DNA of 64,000 nt, from positions 186,001 to 250,000 of the forward strand of contig NZ_JAKEDS010000002.1 in the NCBI RefSeq assembly GCF_021462415.1, read 5' to 3'. Position 1 is the stretch's first letter. Each line of letters begins with the position of its first letter. Source of the stretch: Rhodohalobacter sp. 614A (lineage in GTDB: Bacteria > Bacteroidota > Rhodothermia > Balneolales > Balneolaceae). The notes below the pieces were generated by a model. It was not told the DNA's origin, searched no databases, and worked only from the letters and a program-made list of their open reading frames with translations. Below are positions 63,972 through 64,000 of this stretch, one piece after another. A program made the position numbers and the translations under genes.

Positions 63972-64000
63972 ATGGATGTAAAAGAATATCTCATCAAGGT
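63972..64000 (+). CDS. Start of a further gene, cut by the right edge
   Basis: ATG 63972 is followed by nine open codons (MDVKEYLIK) to the window end. The direction matches the polysaccharide genes. It may begin another cluster gene, but only the first residues are visible. Confidence 0.35.

Noticed and set aside
1-64000. Mobile elements, prophage or CRISPR
   Set aside because: I saw no transposase, integrase, terminal inverted repeats, phage structural genes or regularly spaced repeats.

Overview
The window looks like a chromosomal segment of a Gram-negative, moderately AT-rich bacterium of the Bacteroidota/Balneolota/Rhodothermota type. The clues are TonB-dependent receptors that begin with a carboxypeptidase-regulatory-like domain, LxxC lipoproteins, HisKA_2 (LHHRVKNN) sensor kinases, weak Shine-Dalgarno sequences and a GH95 lipoprotein next to a FucP-type fucose symporter. 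No prophage, insertion sequence, CRISPR array or rRNA is visible. One tRNA (Leu-TAA) is present.

Layout. (1) 1-4031: an outer-membrane barrel/lipoprotein pair cut by the left edge, a PAS/HisKA_2 kinase and an unrecognised gene. (2) 4154-19491: a metal (probably iron-siderophore) acquisition island. It holds a secreted YncE-like propeller, a binding protein/FecCD permease/ATPase transporter with a DUF2218 protein, a surface lipoprotein plus TonB receptor that resemble a XusB/XusA pair, a siderophore-type TonB receptor divergent from an enterochelin-esterase-like hydrolase, and a third receptor with a CxxC plug directly followed by an exported thioredoxin-fold protein. Palindromes of the form TTTAG-N6/7-CTAAA lie upstream of four of these transcription units and look like DtxR/MntR-type operators. 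(3) 19610-25873: a cobalamin riboswitch, then metE, nrdB and nrdA. NrdB has Glu as first metal ligand and Phe at the radical-Tyr position, with the ligand spacing of the chlamydial class Ic (Mn/Fe) enzyme. The riboswitch probably governs B12-independent methionine synthesis and perhaps the B12-independent ribonucleotide reductase too.

(4) 25874-29256: tRNA-Leu, an APC permease overlapping an exported methyltransferase-like gene, and a DUF6265 protein. (5) 29343-38320, all on the minus strand: a full oxidative L-fucose pathway. It includes a secreted GH95 alpha-fucosidase, FucP, a mutarotase, L-fucose dehydrogenase, fuconolactonase, fuconate dehydratase, 2-keto-3-deoxy-fuconate dehydrogenase and an FAH-family hydrolase, predicted to give pyruvate and lactate. 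A PfkB-type phosphofructokinase is divergent from it. (6) 39486-47744: a second PAS/HisKA_2 kinase with an eroded ATPase domain, an exported EEP-family phosphatase/nuclease, galE, an OmpR-type two-component pair, a free-standing Hpt protein, a thioesterase and a lipase-like hydrolase. (7) 47989-63516 on the plus strand: a surface-polysaccharide cluster. It has a WecA/WbpL-type initiating transferase, two CapD/WbpM-type dehydratases, a UDP-sugar dehydrogenase, a UDP-glucuronate-type epimerase, a Wzz-like protein, an ABC flippase and four glycosyltransferases. The right end is AT-rich and carries the first codons of a further gene.
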